From Doris montereyensis (lineage: Eukaryota > Mollusca > Gastropoda > Nudibranchia > Dorididae): DNA of 64,000 nt. Positions 59,640 to 64,000 of the stretch are shown here, piece by piece. The stretch lies in assembly GCA_037039925.1 (NCBI GenBank), contig JAXRKP010000464.1:236847-300846 (forward strand), read 5' to 3'. Below the pieces are notes generated by a model. The model ran no database searches. It was not told the origin of the DNA and worked only from the letters and a program-made list of their open reading frames with translations. The first letter of the stretch is position 1. Every line of letters begins with the position of its first letter. The translations under genes were made by a program, and so were the position numbers.

Positions 59640-60860
59640 GATCTAATCTGATGAAGTCTAATCTAGATCCTCTTGTATAGTGAAAATCTACCAGTTTAGT
59701 AGATATAAATCTAGCTGAAGTTATAATGTCGCAAAAATATAAAGTCTAAACCTAAGTCTCAGAATCACAAATCTAGATCTATGTTTTGGTACAATTTAGC
59801 TCAGTTAAAAGCTTTGGAGTTTAGCATAACTCACCCCAAAACAGTTCTGTCTCTAAATTATTTTTTTCTCTCCCAAGATTTACTCTCTGACACCTTTTTA
59901 CTGTTCTAGTGTAAACAGAATAGAATTGGATATAAAAAAATATGATTTTAACAAAAAAATGTTATTTTTATCTTTCATTCATCCCTTGCAAAGAAAAGTT
60001 GAAACCACACAAACGGGTCACAAAATCACTGTCTTTTCACCACGAATATTTTTTATATTCTTTTAATTTTATAGTTCATTTCTGAAAGTGAAAGATTTGA
60101 TAATCAGTTTTGTTACCAAAAATTAAAAATCAACTCGTTTCCTCTCTCAGCAAATGTTTAAAAGCCCCACAAAAAATATAGTCAGCATCGCATTATGTTT
60201 CTACTCATCAAATATGAGTGAGAGTTGGATGCTGTGCGACCCATCCCTATAGAAAAAACAGTCCAGCATAATAGTAACAGGACATTCAAGGCATAGATAG
60301 AAGTGGATTTCCCAGTCACACTCAACAACAAAAACTAAATATAGAATTATTCCCATAATTCCATAGACTGTAAAGTTCCAGGTCCACTTCAGAAAATAAA
60401 TAGGATATTCTTACTTTCTTCTTCTTCTTTGCAGATGAGACGACCAAAACGAAGGGAAAGGATAACTTGTATGCTTACGTGTATGGGCCATGGGATCAGC
60501 AGGGTCGGCAAATTTGACTCTAGATATATAGTAAAACAAGATCTAAATCTAGCTGAAGTTATAACAAATATAAAGCCTAAACCTAAGTCTAGAATCCAAA
60601 TCAAACGGTCTCGAGTTTAGGGTCCTAAATTATTTTTTCTCTCCCAAATTTAGGACTGTTCACAGAATAGAATACTTAAAAAAATAGTTTTCCAAAAAAA
60701 TATTTATTTCTTCATGTTCGCACGATGCACGTTATTTCATTTTTCCAAATGCGTTCCGCCAGATGAAGCGGTCGTTCTCCAGCTCCATTCAAAAGACTTT
60801 AGAGATTTACTTTGTGTATGGGCCATGGGATCAGCAGGGTCGCAAAGTGTGAAAGACAAA
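59640..60860. repeat. Local direct duplications
   Basis: Blocks at 59640-59965 (atctagctgaagttataa, aagtctaaacctaagtct, ttctctcccaagattt, acagaatagaat) recur at 60535-60715 in the same order, with an internal deletion. The 29-bp gtgtatgggccatgggatc block at 60478 recurs at 60815. This suggests several rounds of short-range duplication. Confidence 0.7.
60435..60520 (+). CDS. Tentative second exon of the same gene
   Basis: Acceptor ctttgcag. In phase it reads DETTKTKGKDNLYAYVYGPW then DQQGRQI and TGA. The 29-bp block gtgtatgggccatgggatc-agcagggtcg within it recurs at 60815-60843, in a second copy also preceded by open sequence. The product is unknown. Confidence 0.33.
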
Positions 60861-61162
60861 TTACAAACAACTGAATTATGGCGGGGAGAGGTCAGGGGCA
60901 AGAATAATCATTACATCAGACCTTTAGCCCTAACAAATCAAGAGGAAGGAGGATAGATCTATAGGCCTACATACAGTGTGTGGATTTAGTGTTTGTAAGA
61001 TTGATAGAGTGAACATTTTATAAAGAATTACAGTCATCTAGATCTAGGCCTATCTGTGTCTATTTCTAGAAAGTTAAATCTTCTTCTCTGTTTCTTCTAT
61101 TGATCAACAACACTTTTACAATGTAGTTGTCACATGAAACAATAAAGTTTGCTTTATTAGTT

Positions 61163-61520
61163 TTAACCCTTTCATGTTCAATCCGACCAAGTCATTTTTA
61201 GCCCTTAGTTTAATCTGGTCCAACCTGCCGAGCGTGCCTCCTCCCCACGTTCAATCGGGCCCAATCTGCCTGCTGACAACACCCACTTCTCTCTTTTTTT
61301 AATGATAACTTCGACGCTACTGTCTACATAGATCTACACAAAAGCTCTTTAACCCAAGAAAATCGCCGGGTCTTTGTTAGGACGTGTTGTGGTTGGCCCA
61401 GGAAACGCGCAGGCCCTATATTTAGGGCCACCATCATTGGCACAGTGAAGCGTGCAGGCCCTATATTTAGGGTCAGACACCTAGGTTTCTTGAATGAAAA
61501 TTTCCACTTTCGTTAAAGGG
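61163..61520. repeat. Possible TTAA-flanked repeat
   Basis: It starts TTAACCCTTTCATGTTCAAT and has TTAAAGGGTTCATG at the right. The motif gcaggccctatatttaggg occurs twice about 55 bp apart (near 61409 and 61458). A related ggccctatatttat lies at the left end of the piggyBac copy at 2482. Boundaries are uncertain. Confidence 0.35.
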
Positions 61521-62149
61521 TTCATGATGTAGTTTGACCTTTGAGTTCATAGTTAAACATTGTTCAGCCAATGAGATTGCAATTTATTTAAGCTTGTAAA
61601 TTTCCCAATGGCCTTGCTATCATTCGTCAAAGTGACGCTTTCCCATTCAGCACACTTCGTGCAAGCCTAAGTTGATTGTACGGCTATCCCTGCTATTGTT
61701 AAAAGTTTTTCTTGTTGCAATAACATCTCAATATGATCTCCTTAGTCTTTCAATTTAAAAATACATGGTTTATAGGTCTTTTATCATCTGTAAACGTAAA
61801 ATCATTGTGCAAACTTAGTCAAAATCCTAGCTTCACCCCTTGAACATACTCATTTTTTTCATGCAAATGACTGGGGCAACCCTTCACTGTAAGAATGTCA
61901 CTTACGGTAACACTGCGAGCTCTACTTGGGTTAATATAAAACCAAAAATAGAATTGACATCATCTTTGACAATAGGGGATGGCTTAGTCTAGTTCTGACC
62001 TACACTAGGGATCATTCACAGCAGCTGAAGGCCTTTGTAGTGGTCAACACATTTGTGTGTATTGTGTGTGCTACTACTAGATCTAGAGTAGGCCTACACT
62101 GTCAATGTACTGATCATTGTTTCAGTCTGCAGCACCCATTTAAAATTAA

Positions 62150-62903
62150 TACAGTAGGTTCTGCCAAAATGCACTGCCTTTGGGAGACAAAAAAATTATG
62201 CATTTTGGTGAAGGTGCATTTTGACGGAGTCAAGGACCACGCCCCTCTACATTATTTACATTGTTGGTTGGACATAAACTCTTTGTTGTGTTAGTTGTTT
62301 GTAATTGTTTGGGTTTTATGTGTTGTTATTTGGTTTGAGGATAAGATCCAATTATAAGCCTAACCTCTTCTCATAGATTGTACACTCTTCTCTCACTCAA
62401 GACTACAGGAGGGGATGGGAGGATAGAGACATTCAGCAAGTGGGAGGAATATTTTTTATTTGTTAACACGCATGTCATAAAAGGGACATAAGACCTTTCT
62501 CAAATTTTCTCACCGTGATCAAAGAGAGAGCCCATCAGAGGGTCTATCTGGCAGATCATCATCGACGGCCGAGTTGGGGAGGGAACGGCAGTGTGACAAC
62601 AGCTGAGACAGCCAAGACTAGGCATTGTCATGTGCGCACAGATCTAGATGCCACACATACACACGTGCGTGGCAGATTTTTTACTTGGGACGAGGCAAAA
62701 AAGACGTTATCGTGTTTGTTTTTCACATGAATTGACTCTTTAAATGCAACCAATTGGAAGACGTTCTCGCAATAACATGCTGCATTTTGGCGAAATCAAG
62801 GAAGCCGTTGTTGCATTTTGAGGGGGTAATTAGCATTGTAAAATTCGATGACGTGAAAAAATTGTGCATATGATGAACCGTGCATTTTGTAAAGACTACT
62901 GTA
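62150..62903. mobile_element. Non-autonomous Tc1/pogo-like DNA transposon, copy 3
   Basis: It begins TACAGTAGGTTCTGCC and ends GTAAAGACTACTGTA with TA edges. It shares the interior order of copies 1 and 2 and is shorter (754 bp). The region 60960-62149 left of it otherwise shows no gene I can support. Confidence 0.8.
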
Positions 62904-63009
62904 GTACTACAATTTTCACCATCTAATATTTTATATCGATATCAAAGAGATTTTCTTATTGGACATAAACCTTGGAAGCAACACGGAAAATGAGAATGAG
63001 TTCGATTAA

Positions 63010-63165
63010 AAAAACAATACACCTTCTGGCAGTGCAGTTGAACAGTTTACCAGCTCAGATTCCCTGGCAGTGCTGTGTGCTGATGTGGACTGTACATGTT
63101 GAGGCATAATCGCACTTTGAGCACTGCCAGTATCAAACTCGGATATGGTTAAACAATACTGTTTG
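63010..63165 (-). other. Exon-like open block, unrecognised
   Basis: The minus strand reads SEFDTGSAQSAIMPQHVQST then SAHSTARESELVNCSTALPE without stops, and the block is GC-richer than the flanks. No clear acceptor/donor pair or homology is recognised. It could belong to a transposon. Confidence 0.2.
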
Positions 63166-63802
63166 CGATGTATCTCCAATCTGACTCACTGAAAAAAGAC
63201 ATCATGCGGCGGCGTGCATGATCACGCTGTCACTGTCTCGCTGACTGACAACGATGTAGCAGAGGCCTTCCATGGTCTCCTCTCCACTCACTGGTCACTA
63301 GCCTCCATGACGTTTAGTGGCATGGCCGTTGGACTCAACTAATAATAATATATTGATTATGCTGTGAAGTGTGATCACTTTCTCACCATTTCACATGTTC
63401 CTGTGGTCCTCTCTCTTTTAAGCTTAACTCCTAAGTATGGGGGTTCAGGGGTCTTGTTCTTTAAAAAAATTGGTCACAACAGAGAACTAGCAGATTTAAA
63501 AAGAGAAAGAATTATACGTCTATTGAAATAACCGTATAGAGGCTATATGGAGTGTTTTGAAGTTGTCTGAAGAAAATTAAAATGGGAAATATAGAGAATA
63601 TATTATGAAATGGAGAGGGAACAAAATTCAACAAACTGCCCTGTAGGATGTTGGCAGCGGATCACTAAGCACTACACTTCTGAATCGCTGACTCTTGCTC
63701 AGATTTCATTCCTGGAAAACATTGCGACCTGTCTGCCTTTCGCTTTTACCTGTGACTAATGTCTTGATTATGTTACTATTGTTTTACTCTCATGAATAAT
63801 TC

Positions 63803-63872
63803 CGGGCATCTAAACCATACACCGGAAGGTATAATAGGAACTGGATAAAGAAAGAAAGAAATAATATATATA
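63803..63872 (+). mobile_element. LINE A 3'-end fragment
   Basis: ttccgggcatctaaaccata, caccggaaggtataatagg and aactggataaagaaagaaag match the last 70 bp of LINE A (51522-51586). It is a severely 5'-truncated copy with a (GAAA)n tail, which independently fixes the 3' end of the family. Confidence 0.82.
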
Positions 63873-64000
63873 TCAAGTTGGAAAAATACTTACAGCTGCA
63901 AAATTCATAAAAATGAAAGACGGACACACTGCTTTTGATTGAAGCTAAATGTTAGCTTTTCTCTACTAGAGAGATGATCTTGCTTAGTAAAATAGGGAAC

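Overview
This is a metazoan nuclear window. It is AT-rich, with long introns bounded by GT-AG sites, coding exons of about 30-240 bp, very dense microsatellites (several of 0.4-1 kb), tRNA-derived SINEs, APE-type LINEs, piggyBac-like and Tc1/pogo-like DNA transposons, and frequent tctagatct-rich stretches. The repeat and gene content suggests a lophotrochozoan, most likely a mollusc. That is an inference; no species can be named from the sequence alone. Most open reading frames here are artefacts of simple repeats.

Layout. (1) 173-9627, plus strand: the 3' two thirds of a CDC123 (D123, eIF2-assembly chaperone) gene in seven exons; its 5' part lies left of the window. (2) Introns and flanks of CDC123 hold a decayed piggyBac transposase (2482-4840, minus), a 1.1 kb pogo-like non-autonomous DNA transposon and a SINE. 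(3) 9628-17683: convergent intergenic region with a tandem duplication of about 0.62 kb, three SINEs and a decayed tandem array. (4) 17684-52889, minus strand: a gene of about 35 kb that I reconstructed from at least 22 exons with mostly compatible phases. Its product carries a FAM194-type domain and most resembles C3orf20-like proteins. The introns carry minisatellites of 45, 53 and about 55 bp, a roughly 1 kb AAT/ACT microsatellite, a TTAA-flanked piggyBac-like MITE, and a LINE inserted into another LINE with a visible 11-bp target duplication. (5) 52890-59419: repeat-rich region upstream of that gene, with a decayed second copy of the LINE, a Penelope-like fragment with a possible hammerhead-like motif, and about 1 kb of CT/TCTG/TA repeats. 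(6) 59420-60960: tentative start of an unrecognised plus-strand gene inside locally duplicated sequence. (7) 60960-64000: a TTAA-flanked repeat candidate, a third pogo-like copy and a LINE 3' tail.

Both recognisable genes show intact splice sites but scattered single-base frame breaks, many of them in homopolymers (CDC123 exon 6; at least nine places in the C3orf20-like gene). The simplest explanation is consensus error in a long-read assembly, with pseudogenisation of the minus-strand gene as the alternative. The two genes have no evident functional link: CDC123 is a cytosolic translation-factor assembly protein, and the role of FAM194/C3orf20 proteins is not established.
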